Of a stretch of DNA of 64,000 bases, positions 17,774 to 27,107 are shown piece by piece; the stretch's first letter is position 1, and each line of letters starts with the position of its first letter. Position numbers and translations under genes: made by a program. The DNA lies in the NCBI GenBank assembly GCA_017303395.1, contig JAFLBN010000008.1, positions 62,001 to 126,000 of the forward strand, given 5' to 3'. The notes beneath the pieces are model-generated. The model worked only from the letters and a program-made list of their open reading frames with translations. It did not search any database and was not told the DNA's origin. Source of the stretch: Chitinophagales bacterium (lineage in GTDB: Bacteria; Bacteroidota; Bacteroidia; Chitinophagales; Chitinophagaceae).

Positions 17774-18166
17774 GTGGCGTACGACAACAAAAACTTCGGT
17801 GGAGAAAACCGTAACAGTGAGAGCTTGTTCAGCAAGCGTATAAAAGCAGGTAAACGCAGGACATATTTCTTTGATGTTCGCTCTACTCGTGGCAATGATT
17901 ATTTTATCACTATCACTGAAAGCAAAAAGCGCTTTGACGACAACGGCTATGACAGGCACAAAATGTTCTTGTACAAGGAAGATTTCAACAAATTCCTGAA
18001 TGCACTTACAGAAACTGTAAACTACGTTAAAACAGACCTCATGCCTGATTTTGACTTCGATGCTTACAATCACGATCAGGAAAATGAAGAAGGCGCACCA
18101 ATGGCAGCTTCAGACCTGAGCGAAAGCGTAGATAACAGCGCAAGTGTTGATGAGTGGAAAATGTAA
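17774..18166 (+). CDS. DUF3276 (PUR-alpha-like nucleic-acid-binding) protein
   Basis: A 130-residue protein of DUF3276, a small family found mainly in Bacteroidota whose structure is related to the PUR repeat, a single-stranded nucleic-acid-binding fold. The core is at residues 15-90: SKRIKAGKRRTYFFDVRST, NDYFITITESKKRF, then HKMFLYKEDFNKFLNALTE. The C-terminal 45 residues are acidic and low-complexity (DFDFDAYNHDQENEE). It starts with GTG, preceded by a strong promoter and followed by a terminator, so it is a single-gene unit. The cellular role is not established; RNA or DNA binding is inferred from the fold family. Confidence 0.88.
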   Translation: MAYDNKNFGGENRNSESLFSKRIKAGKRRTYFFDVRSTRGNDYFITITESKKRFDDNGYDRHKMFLYKEDFNKFLNALTETVNYVKTDLMPDFDFDAYNHDQENEEGAPMAASDLSESVDNSASVDEWKM

Positions 18167-18187
18167 TAAATTGAAACTTATAATATG

Positions 18188-18210
18188 AAGCCGGGTAATT
18201 TGCCCGGCTT
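18188..18210 (+). terminator. Rho-independent terminator
   Basis: Eight-base-pair stem AAGCCGGG / CCCGGCTT with a seven-base loop and a following T-run, 21 bases after the DUF3276 stop. Confidence 0.9.
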
Positions 18211-18383
18211 TTTTAGTCTTTTATTGTCAGGGTTTACTTATTAAGAAATAATTGTTTTGATGGCCTGTAAAAAATGGGGCTAAAAACTATAGGTAAACCG
18301 GAAATTTGATTAATTTAACGCTTGCGTTAAGTTATAAACTATAAAATAATATATTTAGGATAGTATTCTGAAAAATCTGCCGT

Positions 18384-19145
18384 ATGAAAAAATTGCTATT
18401 ATTCACGCTATTGATAGGTATTAAAGCACAGGCACAGGAGTTGGAAGGTGGCGTTGGTGGTGGTTTCAGTATCAATGGACAACCTACAGATAACATGGTC
18501 TATAAAGGAGACCAGTCTGTAATGAACTATTCTACCAATATGAGGCTTTTGTATACTACTAAAAACCTTTGGCAGATTGGTTTGGAAGGTCATATGCACG
18601 AACTTTCATCTAAATCTTCTAAGAAATACGGTGGCTATATTAATGGTGCTTTGCTGGTAGATTCAATAGGCGGCGATGATAAAAAGATTGTTTATGCAAA
18701 GCATGCAGTTAATATCATGGCTGTTATCAACAAACGTTTCGACTTTAAAGGCGGAGCAAGCTATGCATACATCGGTGGTGCTATTGGTGTAGGTTTTGCG
18801 CGCAACAATGCCCATAAATATGATGCGAATGAGTCTTACAATGGCCCTGATGGTGGTCGTGGTATAGCTTATGGCGCTCAGTTGGGCTATGCTGCCAATG
18901 TTTCTTCAAACATTGGTATCTATCTGGAAGCAGCTTTCCGCTACTATAATTTCGACTATAAAGATGCAGGTGCCCCACAAATTTGGACAAACCCACAACC
19001 ATTGAAGTATAGCATCATGGCATTCCCTATAACATTTGGTTTGCGCTATACTTTTGTAAAAATACCTGGTAGCGCTTATGGTACATACAACAAGACAAAT
19101 CGTCGCTTCTACGAAAACAAGCGTTATAACAGGGGTAAATACTAA
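18384..19145 (+). CDS. Outer-membrane beta-barrel protein, function unknown
   Basis: A 253-residue exported protein with the signal peptide MKKLLLFTLLIGIKAQA. The mature sequence is made of alternating Gly/aromatic strands (GVGGGFSI, NLWQIGLEGHMHEL, FDFKGGASYAYIGGAIGVGFA, NIGIYLEAAFRYYNFDY, FPITFGLRYTFV), the pattern of a small outer-membrane barrel, and ends in a basic Arg/Tyr/Asn-rich tail after the last strand. No enzymatic motif is seen. It has a near-consensus -7 box (TATATTTA, 18350-18357) and its own terminator, so it is a lone gene between DUF3276 and the polysaccharide locus. Confidence 0.72.
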   Translation: MKKLLLFTLLIGIKAQAQELEGGVGGGFSINGQPTDNMVYKGDQSVMNYSTNMRLLYTTKNLWQIGLEGHMHELSSKSSKKYGGYINGALLVDSIGGDDKKIVYAKHAVNIMAVINKRFDFKGGASYAYIGGAIGVGFARNNAHKYDANESYNGPDGGRGIAYGAQLGYAANVSSNIGIYLEAAFRYYNFDYKDAGAPQIWTNPQPLKYSIMAFPITFGLRYTFVKIPGSAYGTYNKTNRRFYENKRYNRGKY

Positions 19146-19170
19146 TCAAATAGTACTTATAATATCATCA

Positions 19171-19200
19171 AAATGGCTCAGTGTATACACCGAGCCATTT
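19171..19200 (+). terminator. Stem-loop terminator after the barrel-protein gene
   Basis: Perfect nine-base stem AAATGGCTC / GAGCCATTT with an inner palindrome GTGTATACAC. It sits 26 bases after the stop of the barrel-protein gene, with a short T-rich tail. Confidence 0.75.
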
Positions 19201-19333
19201 GTTTTATACGGGTTTAGCTGATGGTATGTATATTGTTTTAGGCTTTATATACACTTGTTCAGCCTTAGTGGATGGATTATTCTTGTGTAGCTGAATTGGG
19301 ATAAATACGAGAGTTTAACAAGGTAGTAATAAT

Positions 19334-19362
19334 AAAAGGTCGGGTATTTTGCCCGACCTTTT
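19334..19362 (-). terminator. Terminator of the wza-like gene
   Basis: Eleven-base stem AAAAGGTCGGG / CCCGACCTTTT with a seven-base loop, 22 bases past the 3' end of the minus-strand exporter gene. Read on the minus strand it is followed by a T-rich run. Confidence 0.85.
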
Positions 19363-19384
19363 ATTATAATATATGTCTTTGCTT

Positions 19385-20191
19385 TTAATTATTGTTTCTG
19401 CTAAACAATAAGTACAGGGTAGCAAACAGCGATATTATAGATGCTCCCAAAGAAATGTATCTGTCTCTAGAGGTATCTGTAGTGCCGCTTCTTGATTTAG
19501 CTTTGCCTTGTTCAACATATATTATGTCGCCACTGCGCATGTAGTAATATGGAGATTTGAAGATTTCTGTAGAGTTAAGATCAAAACGAATGAACCTTTT
19601 TTCCCCGTTTTCTTCTCTGATGAGCAATACATTGTCACGTTTACCGGTAATATTAAGATCGCCTGCAACAGCGATGGCATCCAAAATACTTGTTTTCTCG
19701 TCGGTAACTACATACTTGCCTGGACGAGCTATATCGCCCAAAACATTTATATAAAAATTTAAAAATCTGACATTCACAATAGGGTTTACATAGTATTGAT
19801 TAGCCTTACTACGAATCGTTTCTTTAGCCTCTGTGGTGGTTTGCCCTAATACATTGACACGACCTACTAACGGTACTTCAATAAAACCGTTTTTATCAAC
19901 AATAAAGCTGTTGTTTTTTTCATTAGCACTCACACCTACTGTGGTTGCTTCGCCACCAGGCTTGGTATCTATCGTTTGTACCGATACCCAAAGTTGATCG
20001 TTAACCTGTATTACAGGTTCTAAATAATTATGTTCTTTTAGGGTATAATCTTTATTGGTACTGTCTGCTATATTGATGAAATACGGTACTTTCTTGGCTG
20101 TATTACAAGACTGTGTAGCAACAAGAACTACTACCGCAAAAATTATTACAGGTAATATAGTTCTGAACCGTATTAAAGATAATGATGACAT
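19385..20191 (-). CDS. wza: Polysaccharide export outer-membrane lipoprotein (Wza/BexD family)
   Basis: The outer-membrane channel for capsule or exopolysaccharide. The 268-residue protein has a lipoprotein signal (VVLVATQSCN, lipobox Cys29). A Poly_export domain follows at about residues 55-145 (QVNDQLWVSVQTID, FIEVPLVGRVNVLG, NQYYVNPIVNVRFLN), then an SLBB domain at about 145-200 (INVLGDIARPGKYVVT, DAIAVAGDLN), and a C-terminal membrane segment ISLGASIISLFATLYLLF. It is shorter than E. coli Wza (about 380), as is usual in Bacteroidota. It is divergent from the Wzc gene, its normal partner, with a perfect promoter upstream. Confidence 0.92.
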   Translation of the reverse strand: MSSLSLIRFRTILPVIIFAVVVLVATQSCNTAKKVPYFINIADSTNKDYTLKEHNYLEPVIQVNDQLWVSVQTIDTKPGGEATTVGVSANEKNNSFIVDKNGFIEVPLVGRVNVLGQTTTEAKETIRSKANQYYVNPIVNVRFLNFYINVLGDIARPGKYVVTDEKTSILDAIAVAGDLNITGKRDNVLLIREENGEKRFIRFDLNSTEIFKSPYYYMRSGDIIYVEQGKAKSRSGTTDTSRDRYISLGASIISLFATLYLLFSRNNN

Positions 20192-20205
20192 CCGCTAATT
20201 TTTTC

Positions 20206-20236
20206 CAAAAATAGCTTAAATAATAATGTTCTCAAA
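20206..20236 (-). promoter_or_regulatory. Bacteroidota-type promoter of wza
   Basis: On the minus strand: TTTG (20233-20236), 19-base spacer, TATTTTTG (20206-20213), a perfect -33/-7 match. The -7 box ends 14 bases before the ATG at 20191, so the leader is very short. Confidence 0.8.
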
Positions 20237-20338
20237 CCTTGGGATGGTATTAACAAACATAGTGCTATAAATTGCAATAAGGGGGATAAATCCTTAGTTT
20301 TCAGACGCTTTAATTATTATTAGTATAACAGCGACGAG

Positions 20339-20370
20339 TTGGGATGTCTTACATTTTTAAAGTACTTTTG
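20339..20370 (+). promoter_or_regulatory. Probable promoter of the polysaccharide operon
   Basis: TTG (20339-20341), 21-base spacer, then TACTTTTG (20363-20370), an exact -7 consensus with slightly long spacing. It would give a leader of about 120 bases before wzc and is the best candidate start for the long co-directional run. Confidence 0.55.
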
Positions 20371-20497
20371 TCGCTTGAGGATTAAACAATTTCAAATCGT
20401 TCTAATATATTGAGCACATATGAAAATGAGTATAAATTTCTATACCGTATTTGTATAAAACTACCTAACCCGGCTCAATCAATAATGATATACAATA

Positions 20498-22936
20498 ATG
20501 GATAATTTTTCTATAAAAAGTAAACAAGAGGCAGATACCAGTTCATTCAACATAAGATGGATGTTGACAACATTGTTGGCAACATGGCCCTACTTTTTGG
20601 GAAGCATCATTGTTGCGTTGGTATGTGCCAATTTGTACCTGAGGTATACAACCCCTGTATACAAACTGAGCACAGAAATAATGCTGAATGAGGCAAACTC
20701 AAAATCTTCGAAGAATGACGAAATGATTTTAGAGGGCTTGGGCCTTTCTTCCAGAAACAATGACATTAATAATGTTATCAGGGTATTGAAAAGTAAGCCC
20801 CTGATGCTGAGTGTTGTAAATAAGCTGAAACTGAATTTGCAGTATTATGAATTTGGTAATGTTAAGACCACTCAGTTTTATGGCAATAGTCCTTTCAAGG
20901 TAGAAGTAGCAGATACCGTATTGCAAAACTGTGGGAACGCTAATTATAAATTGGTGTTTGAATCAGATAAACAACATTTTACTATAAGTGCAGATAAAGA
21001 AAGCTGGAAGGGTAAAATTGGAACACCATTGACGATACCTGTAGGAGAGGTTACCATTTATAACACAAGCTATGCGCCAATAAAACCGGGAGCTAAATAT
21101 TCATTCGTATTCTCAAATGCTATGGCTACGGCAGCAGGATACGCAGGAGGTATAGATGTTGGCAAGCCAGACAAAGGAGCCAGCTATGTAACAATTGCAA
21201 TGCTGGATGAAATACCCGGACGAGGCAAAGACATTCTGGATACACTGGTTCGTGTGTACACTGTAGCAAATATCGAAGAGCGAAATAAAACTTCAATAAA
21301 TACAATTGAGTTTATTACAGAAAGGTTGAAGCGTGTAGAAGAAGAGCTGGTAGGACAAGAAAAGAAAATAGAAATCTTTAAAACAAGCAAAAGGCTAACC
21401 GGAGATGTTGTAGATCAATCGAAAGTATTGGTAGAAAATACTAATGAGAACTACAAGGAACTGTACGCTAAAGAAGTACAACTAGAAGTAATCAACTCTC
21501 TTGAGAAGTTTTTGAACAACGAAAACAACGATGGTGATGTAGTGCCAGCAGGAATGCTCGATGACGGTGGAGCATTTGCAAAGATTGCAGAAAAATACAA
21601 TGAAGCTGTGCATGAGAAAGAGAGGTTGGAGCTTACAAAAACAGAAACACACCCTGAAGTTGTAGGTATTAAAAAGCAAATGAAAAACCTGCGAGCAGAT
21701 ATGCGAAACAGCATAGCTTCTACAAAACGTAGTTTGCAGGTAGTGATAGGCGAGTTGAAGAAACAGAACGGAAGTATAGATGCACAGATACGTCAGGTAC
21801 CACAAACAGAACGTATTTATTTGGATTATGCGCGTCGTCAACATTTGATGGAAGAGTTGTTCCTCTATCTCTTGAAGAAAAGAGAAGAAACAGAGGTAGC
21901 AAAATCTTCTACTGCACCTAATATCACCGTCATCAATGCCGCAGAAAATAACGGAGCAGTAAAACCCAACAGATCCAGGATAAAAAGCACCGCAACGCTT
22001 ATTGGCTTCCTGATACCATTGGTTGTTTTGATATTGAGGAGGATGTTGAACACGCGTATCATTACCAAAGGGGATATTAATGCAACATCAGATATTCCTA
22101 TCATCGGCGAGATAGGTCATAGTGATAATGAGGGTTCGGTAGCAGTAAAAAACAACAGTCACTCTGCATTGTCCGAACAATTCAGAGCCTTGCGAACAAA
22201 TATTCAATTCTTACTACCCGATAAGAATGATAAAACTATCATGCTTACATCTAGCATGAGTGGTGAGGGTAAATCATTTATAGCAATAAACCTTGCTAGT
22301 ACATTCGCAATATCTGGTAAGAAAGTGGTGTTGATGGAGCTTGACCTGAGGAAGCCAAAGATTTCAAAAAACCTTGGCTTAAATAATAGCGTTGGCTTAT
22401 CAAGCTATGCTGTAGGCCAGAGCGAAATAAAAGATATCATTCAGCCTTCAGGGTTTGAAGACAATCTATTCGTGATTTCATCAGGGCCTATTCCGCCAAA
22501 TCCTGCAGAGTTGATAATGCTGCAACGCGTGGATGAGCTTTTCGCCTACCTGAAAGAAAACTTTGATTATATCATAATAGATACTGCACCTGCAGGCTTG
22601 GTTACAGACGCTTTGTTGCTGAACAGATTTGCTAATGCAACACTGTATGTAGTCCGCCAGGGTTATACATTCAAGCAGCAATTACAAATACCTAACGATC
22701 TGCAGGCTGAAAAGAAAATAAACAGGCTGAGCTTTGTTATCAATGACGTAGTATTTAAGCGTGGATATACATATGGCTATGGCTATGGTTATGAATCAGG
22801 TTATGGCTACGGTTATGGCTACGGCTACGGCTATGGTTACGGAAAATATTCTAACGGATATTTTGAAGAAGAGGAAAAGTCACCTGTGAAAAAAGTTATC
22901 AAAAAAATCAAACAACTCATTCCTGGTAAGAAGTAA
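20498..22936 (+). CDS. wzc: Wzc-type polysaccharide co-polymerase / tyrosine autokinase with Gly-Tyr repeat tail
   Basis: An 812-residue inner-membrane protein that controls polymer length and links to the Wza channel. An N-terminal Wzz domain has its first membrane segment at about residues 29-48. Long periplasmic coiled coils cover about 270-460, and a second membrane segment lies near 500-515 (TATLIGFLIPLVVLI). The C-terminal BY-kinase domain shows Walker A SSMSGEGKS (about 585-593), Walker A' VLMELDLRKPK (about 611-621) and Walker B YIIIDTAPAG (about 690). The autophosphorylation tail is unusual: residues 756-782 are nearly pure Gly-Tyr, followed by KYSNGYFEEEE and a Lys-rich end. It is preceded by the putative operon promoter and is divergent from wza. 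Confidence 0.93.
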   Translation: MDNFSIKSKQEADTSSFNIRWMLTTLLATWPYFLGSIIVALVCANLYLRYTTPVYKLSTEIMLNEANSKSSKNDEMILEGLGLSSRNNDINNVIRVLKSKPLMLSVVNKLKLNLQYYEFGNVKTTQFYGNSPFKVEVADTVLQNCGNANYKLVFESDKQHFTISADKESWKGKIGTPLTIPVGEVTIYNTSYAPIKPGAKYSFVFSNAMATAAGYAGGIDVGKPDKGASYVTIAMLDEIPGRGKDILDTLVRVYTVANIEERNKTSINTIEFITERLKRVEEELVGQEKKIEIFKTSKRLTGDVVDQSKVLVENTNENYKELYAKEVQLEVINSLEKFLNNENNDGDVVPAGMLDDGGAFAKIAEKYNEAVHEKERLELTKTETHPEVVGIKKQMKNLRADMRNSIASTKRSLQVVIGELKKQNGSIDAQIRQVPQTERIYLDYARRQHLMEELFLYLLKKREETEVAKSSTAPNITVINAAENNGAVKPNRSRIKSTATLIGFLIPLVVLILRRMLNTRIITKGDINATSDIPIIGEIGHSDNEGSVAVKNNSHSALSEQFRALRTNIQFLLPDKNDKTIMLTSSMSGEGKSFIAINLASTFAISGKKVVLMELDLRKPKISKNLGLNNSVGLSSYAVGQSEIKDIIQPSGFEDNLFVISSGPIPPNPAELIMLQRVDELFAYLKENFDYIIIDTAPAGLVTDALLLNRFANATLYVVRQGYTFKQQLQIPNDLQAEKKINRLSFVINDVVFKRGYTYGYGYGYESGYGYGYGYGYGYGYGKYSNGYFEEEEKSPVKKVIKKIKQLIPGKK
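22763..22843 (+). repeat. In-frame Gly-Tyr hexanucleotide repeat in wzc
   Basis: Tandem six-base units of the form TAY-GGY encode 12 tyrosines in 27 residues, interrupted once by Glu-Ser-Gly. The units alternate synonymous codons (tat/tac, ggc/ggt). The unit length is a multiple of three, so slippage here would change the number of tyrosines without breaking the frame. Confidence 0.85.
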
Positions 22937-23003
22937 TATACTTACAACTATAAACCCATAGACGGTTAAGCAAATAATCTGTCTTATTTGGTTGTACAAG
23001 CCA

Positions 23004-23037
23004 GTCAGTATTATGTGACTGACAATGGCGAAGCCAT
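23004..23037 (+). other. Two small hairpins in the wzc-asnB gap
   Basis: The 139-base spacer between wzc and the asparagine-synthase gene contains GTCAGT/ACTGAC (23004-23023, eight-base loop) and ATGGC/GCCAT (23025-23037, GAA loop). Neither is followed by a T-run on the plus strand, so they are not standard terminators. They may be a processing or attenuation site, or chance. Confidence 0.3.
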
Positions 23038-23075
23038 GAAAAAAATTGAATGATTGCCCCAAATTCAACTAATAT

Positions 23076-24857
23076 ATGTGCCGTATTGCGGGAGTACTAA
23101 ATAAAGCTTCTGATTCAGTACTGGCAGACACCATCGCTATGCGCGATAGTATGGCGCATGGCGGACCTGACGATAGTGGTATATATCATGATGCTGATGC
23201 AAGTTTGGCATTAGGACATCGCAGGTTATCTATTATAGATTTGAGTGAAGGTGGGCATCAGCCAATGCTGAATGCATCGGGTGATATTGTGATAGCCTTC
23301 AATGGGGAGATATATAATTATAAAGAGCTAAAAGCTGACTTAGTAGCAAAAGGATATCAATTCAAGTCAGCTTCTGACACAGAGGTGATATTGGCAGGTT
23401 ATGAGTATTGGGGCGCAACATGCTTCAGCAGATTGGTAGGGATGTTTGCACTGGCAATTTATGATAAGCGACAGTCTGTACTGATGTTGGCAAGAGATCA
23501 GCAAGGTATCAAACCTCTGTATTATAGCAATAGTAACAACAGGCTATATTTTGCATCAGAAGTAAGAGCATTTAAGGCGTTGCCTTATAATTGGCAGGAG
23601 TCTGATACTTGGAAGTCATATATGCTGGTATATGGTTTTATACCGGAGCCGTATACAACATTGGCAGATGTGAAAATGCTACCAAAAGGTAGCTATATGC
23701 GTATAGATGCAAATACGTTGCAATCATCTTTAGTAGAATATTCAAAAGATGAATACACACCTACTATTACTACGGAAAAGGAAGCTGTAAACGCCATCAG
23801 ACAATGGTTGGATAAAGCAGTTGACAGACATCTGATATCAGATGCACCCATCGGGCTTTTCCTGAGCGGTGGTATAGATAGTAGTTTGCTGACGCTTATT
23901 GCAAAGCAAACTGGTCATAATGACTTACATACACTGTCAATAGTGTTCGATGATGCTGCTTATTCCGAAGCGGCGTATCAGCAATTGATAGTTGACAGAG
24001 TAGAAGCACAACATAAAAGCTACAACCTTTCAAAAGAAGAATACATCAATGCATTGCCCGATATCTTTAAGGCAATGGACCAACCGTCTATAGATGGTGT
24101 AAACTCGTATTTCATCTGCAAGTTTGCAAAAGAGTACGGATTGAAAGCTGTATTGTCAGGGTTAGGTGCTGATGAGTTGTTTGGAGGGTATGCATCTTTC
24201 GGTAGAGAGAAAGTAGTATCGAGCCTTAAGAAAATACCTTCAGGTTTGCTTGCTGCAAGCAGGTACATGAAAAAGGACAAGTATAGAAAGCTGGCCTATC
24301 TGGCAGATGGCCATATCACGAATGAATATCTTTTTCATCGTGGATTGTTCAGTATAAGAGAGGCAGCTGAAATATTAGACAGCGACATAAAATCGGTAGC
24401 TGATACAGTACAGAATATAGCGTTGGCAGACGGTGTAGATGCGTTGCCTTATGGTAACAAAGTGTCTTACATGGAGAAGAACATCTACATGCAAAGCCAA
24501 TTGCTGAAAGATACGGACGTAATGAGTATGTGGCACAGTATTGAAGTGCGTGTGCCGTTTCTGGATACCGACTTGGTGAAGATAGTGAACAGTATATCGC
24601 CGGAAGTAAAGTACAGTGGTGCAATACCAAAACAACTTTTGGTAAAGGCATATGATGACATACTGCCCCGCCAGATATGGGATAGGAAGAAACAAGGTTT
24701 TGTTTTTCCGTTCCAAAACTGGATAGAGGGAAGTGAGTATACTTGTTTCAAGTATGTTGATGATAAAATAAAGAACAGATACCAGTCTGGTACAATCAAT
24801 TGGACAAGGTATTGGGCATATTTGGTAGCTAACAATTTCAACTACCTGCATAGCTAA
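23076..24857 (+). CDS. asnB: Asparagine synthase (glutamine-hydrolysing)-like amidotransferase
   Basis: A 593-residue two-domain enzyme. The N-terminal class II glutaminase starts with MCRIAGV, Cys2 being the nucleophile after Met removal, followed by RDSMAHGGPDDSG, LGHRRLSIID and NGEIYN. The C-terminal synthetase domain has the ATP PP-loop FLSGGIDSS near residue 263 and VLSGLGADELFGGY. It transfers ammonia from glutamine to a carboxylate. In polysaccharide loci such paralogues are thought to amidate uronic acids, and here it lies directly upstream of a glycosyltransferase (adjacent, no gap). Ordinary asparagine synthesis is the alternative, and I cannot separate the two from sequence. Confidence 0.88.
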   Translation: MCRIAGVLNKASDSVLADTIAMRDSMAHGGPDDSGIYHDADASLALGHRRLSIIDLSEGGHQPMLNASGDIVIAFNGEIYNYKELKADLVAKGYQFKSASDTEVILAGYEYWGATCFSRLVGMFALAIYDKRQSVLMLARDQQGIKPLYYSNSNNRLYFASEVRAFKALPYNWQESDTWKSYMLVYGFIPEPYTTLADVKMLPKGSYMRIDANTLQSSLVEYSKDEYTPTITTEKEAVNAIRQWLDKAVDRHLISDAPIGLFLSGGIDSSLLTLIAKQTGHNDLHTLSIVFDDAAYSEAAYQQLIVDRVEAQHKSYNLSKEEYINALPDIFKAMDQPSIDGVNSYFICKFAKEYGLKAVLSGLGADELFGGYASFGREKVVSSLKKIPSGLLAASRYMKKDKYRKLAYLADGHITNEYLFHRGLFSIREAAEILDSDIKSVADTVQNIALADGVDALPYGNKVSYMEKNIYMQSQLLKDTDVMSMWHSIEVRVPFLDTDLVKIVNSISPEVKYSGAIPKQLLVKAYDDILPRQIWDRKKQGFVFPFQNWIEGSEYTCFKYVDDKIKNRYQSGTINWTRYWAYLVANNFNYLHS

Positions 24858-25982
24858 ATGAAAAGCCTCTACTTTCTGAATCTGATAGGTTTTTCACAAA
24901 CAGGTGGATTGGAAAAATTCAACAGGTGTTTTATGAAAGCACTGGATGAGTTGAGTGCTGAGCTTAATTATACTTCAAATGCTGCATCGTTGTATGATAC
25001 TGTTACAAACGAGCAGTATTATCCGGCAAAGCAGTATAAAGGTTTCAATCAGTCGTTGGTTAAATTTTTACCAGCCACTATTCTTGCAGGTTTATCTAAG
25101 GATGTAATAATCCTCGGGCATATCAATTTGGCAGCTATTGGTTGGGTAATAAAAACAATTGCCCCTTCGAAGAAATTGATGGTTATCTGTCATGGCATAG
25201 AAGTATGGCAACCTGTAACAGGTATCAAGAAAAAGATGCTGCAAAAAGCAGATAGGGTATTGGCAGTAAGCGATTATACCAAACAACAAATAGTAGAGAA
25301 ACAAGGACTGCCTGCAGAAAAGGTAAGCGTGTTTCATAACACAATAGATCCATACTTCGATTATCCTAAGCAGTTTGGAAAGGATAAGGAATTAATGACC
25401 CGCTATGGTATAGCAGATACTGACTATGTGGTATATACACTGTGCAGGCTTTCATCAAAAGAACAATACAAGGGTTACGATGCAGTGATTAGAGCAATCG
25501 GGAAACTGGTTGTAAAGTATCCACAGATTAAATACTTACTGGCGGGTAGATATGATGATATAGAGAAAGCAAGGCTTGATAAACTGATAGCTGAAAACAA
25601 TTTGCAAAGCAATGTGATTTTTGCTGGGTATATAAAAGACGAAGAGGTTACAAAACACTACCAGCTTGCAGATGTATTCATAATGCCCAGCAAGGGAGAG
25701 GGTTTTGGAATCGTATTTATAGAAGCAATGGCTTGCGGAAGAAATGTAGTGGCAGGAAATGCAGATGGTAGCAAGGATGCTTTAAGGAACGGTGAGCTTG
25801 GTGTGATACTTGATGCAGACAACGTGGATGCAATAGCAACTGCAATTGCAGAAAAGATTTACAATAAAGAAAAATATGATGCAGCTTATGCTGCTGATCT
25901 GCAGCAAAAAGTCATCGGATATTTTGGCTTTGCTGCATATAAACAAAAACTGAAAGGGATTCTGAACCCTATATTGAACTGA
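24858..25982 (+). CDS. Glycosyltransferase, GT4-like
   Basis: A 374-residue GT-B-fold glycosyltransferase. The C-terminal nucleotide-sugar domain is clear: [20 protein letters not shown] begins it (here split as [14 protein letters not shown] and AVIRAIGKL), YLLAGRYDD follows, and [19 protein letters not shown] is the conserved E-x7-E motif of GT4 enzymes. The N-terminus has [14 protein letters not shown], a typical acceptor-loop start, and [11 protein letters not shown]. It starts immediately after the AsnB-like gene. The sugar transferred cannot be assigned. Confidence 0.85.
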   Translation: MKSLYFLNLIGFSQTGGLEKFNRCFMKALDELSAELNYTSNAASLYDTVTNEQYYPAKQYKGFNQSLVKFLPATILAGLSKDVIILGHINLAAIGWVIKTIAPSKKLMVICHGIEVWQPVTGIKKKMLQKADRVLAVSDYTKQQIVEKQGLPAEKVSVFHNTIDPYFDYPKQFGKDKELMTRYGIADTDYVVYTLCRLSSKEQYKGYDAVIRAIGKLVVKYPQIKYLLAGRYDDIEKARLDKLIAENNLQSNVIFAGYIKDEEVTKHYQLADVFIMPSKGEGFGIVFIEAMACGRNVVAGNADGSKDALRNGELGVILDADNVDAIATAIAEKIYNKEKYDAAYAADLQQKVIGYFGFAAYKQKLKGILNPILN

Positions 25983-25986
25983 TACT

Positions 25987-27099
25987 ATGGCAAAAAAAGC
26001 ACTGATAACAGGTGTTACCGGTCAGGATGGAGCATACCTGAGCGAACTGTTGCTGAACAAAGGATATGAAGTGCATGGTATTAAGCGCAGAAGCTCTCTG
26101 TTCAACACAGATCGTATAGACCATCTGTATCAAGACCCGCATGTAACGGGCAGAAACTTCATTCTGCATTATGGTGACCTTACAGATAGCACCAATATCA
26201 TCAGGATAATACAAGAGGTGCAGCCTGATGAGATTTATAACCTTGGTGCAATGAGCCACGTGCAGGTAAGCTTTGAAACGCCCGAGTATACTGCCAATGC
26301 AGATGGTACGGGCACACTGCGTGTATTGGAAGCTGTGAGGCTGCTGAACTTGACAGAAAAAACGAAAATATATCAGGCATCTACGTCTGAACTATATGGC
26401 TTGGTGCAGGAAGTGCCACAGTCTGAAAAAACACCTTTCTACCCACGCTCACCTTATGGTGTTGCAAAACTGTATGCATACTGGATAACAGTCAACTACC
26501 GCGAGGCATATAATATGTTCGCCAGCAATGGTATTTTGTTTAATCACGAGAGTCCGCTGAGAGGTGAAACATTTGTAACGCGTAAGATAACACGTGCCGT
26601 TGCGCAGATATCGCTTGGTTTGCAGGATATGCTGTATGTTGGTAACCTGAATGCGCAGCGCGATTGGGGACATGCTAAAGATTATGTAGATGCTATGTGG
26701 CGAATACTACAACAAGATGTTGCAGAAGACTATGTAATAGCTACTGGTATAACAACCTATGTACGCGACTTTATAAAAATGGCTTTTGAAGAAGTAGGCG
26801 TGGAGCTTGAATTTATTGGAGAAGGTGTGGAAGAGAAAGGCATTGTGAAATCTGCAAAAGAAGGTTCGCTACTGAAGCCGGGTAAGGTTGTTGTAAGTGT
26901 CGATCCTAAATACTTCAGGCCAACAGAAGTAGAGCTATTGATTGGTGATGCTACAAAAGCACGTGAAAAGCTGGGTTGGGAGCCAAAATACACATTGAAA
27001 GAAATGGTGAGTGAAATGGTGGCTTATGACATCAGGCACTTTGAAAAGGAAAATATACTGAAAGCTGCAGGCTACGATTTTCTACCTAAATACGAATAG
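25987..27099 (+). CDS. gmd: GDP-mannose 4,6-dehydratase
   Basis: Converts GDP-D-mannose to GDP-4-keto-6-deoxymannose, the first step to GDP-L-fucose. The 370-residue short-chain dehydrogenase-type protein has the NADP-binding loop [15 protein letters not shown], the Gmd-specific [17 protein letters not shown] (residues 35-51), the catalytic region STSELYG and [10 protein letters not shown] with the YxxxK pair, and [16 protein letters not shown]. The length is standard. fcl follows after eight bases, so the pair makes GDP-L-fucose for the polymer. Confidence 0.97.
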   Translation: MAKKALITGVTGQDGAYLSELLLNKGYEVHGIKRRSSLFNTDRIDHLYQDPHVTGRNFILHYGDLTDSTNIIRIIQEVQPDEIYNLGAMSHVQVSFETPEYTANADGTGTLRVLEAVRLLNLTEKTKIYQASTSELYGLVQEVPQSEKTPFYPRSPYGVAKLYAYWITVNYREAYNMFASNGILFNHESPLRGETFVTRKITRAVAQISLGLQDMLYVGNLNAQRDWGHAKDYVDAMWRILQQDVAEDYVIATGITTYVRDFIKMAFEEVGVELEFIGEGVEEKGIVKSAKEGSLLKPGKVVVSVDPKYFRPTEVELLIGDATKAREKLGWEPKYTLKEMVSEMVAYDIRHFEKENILKAAGYDFLPKYE

Positions 27100-27107
27100 A
27101 GATAGGG

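Larger units (their letters stand above)
20192..20497. other. Divergent control region of the polysaccharide locus
   Basis: A 306-base AT-rich region with no gene. It holds the minus-strand promoter for wza (20206-20236), a plus-strand promoter for the Wzc operon (20339-20370), and about 125 bases of untranslated leader before wzc. The leader has no clear hairpin or JUMPstart-like element that I can recognise. Confidence 0.7.

Noticed and set aside
22763-22843. Possible CRISPR or other direct-repeat array at the Gly-Tyr tract
   Set aside because: The units are six bases, in frame inside the wzc reading frame, and encode a Gly-Tyr tail. There are no spacers.
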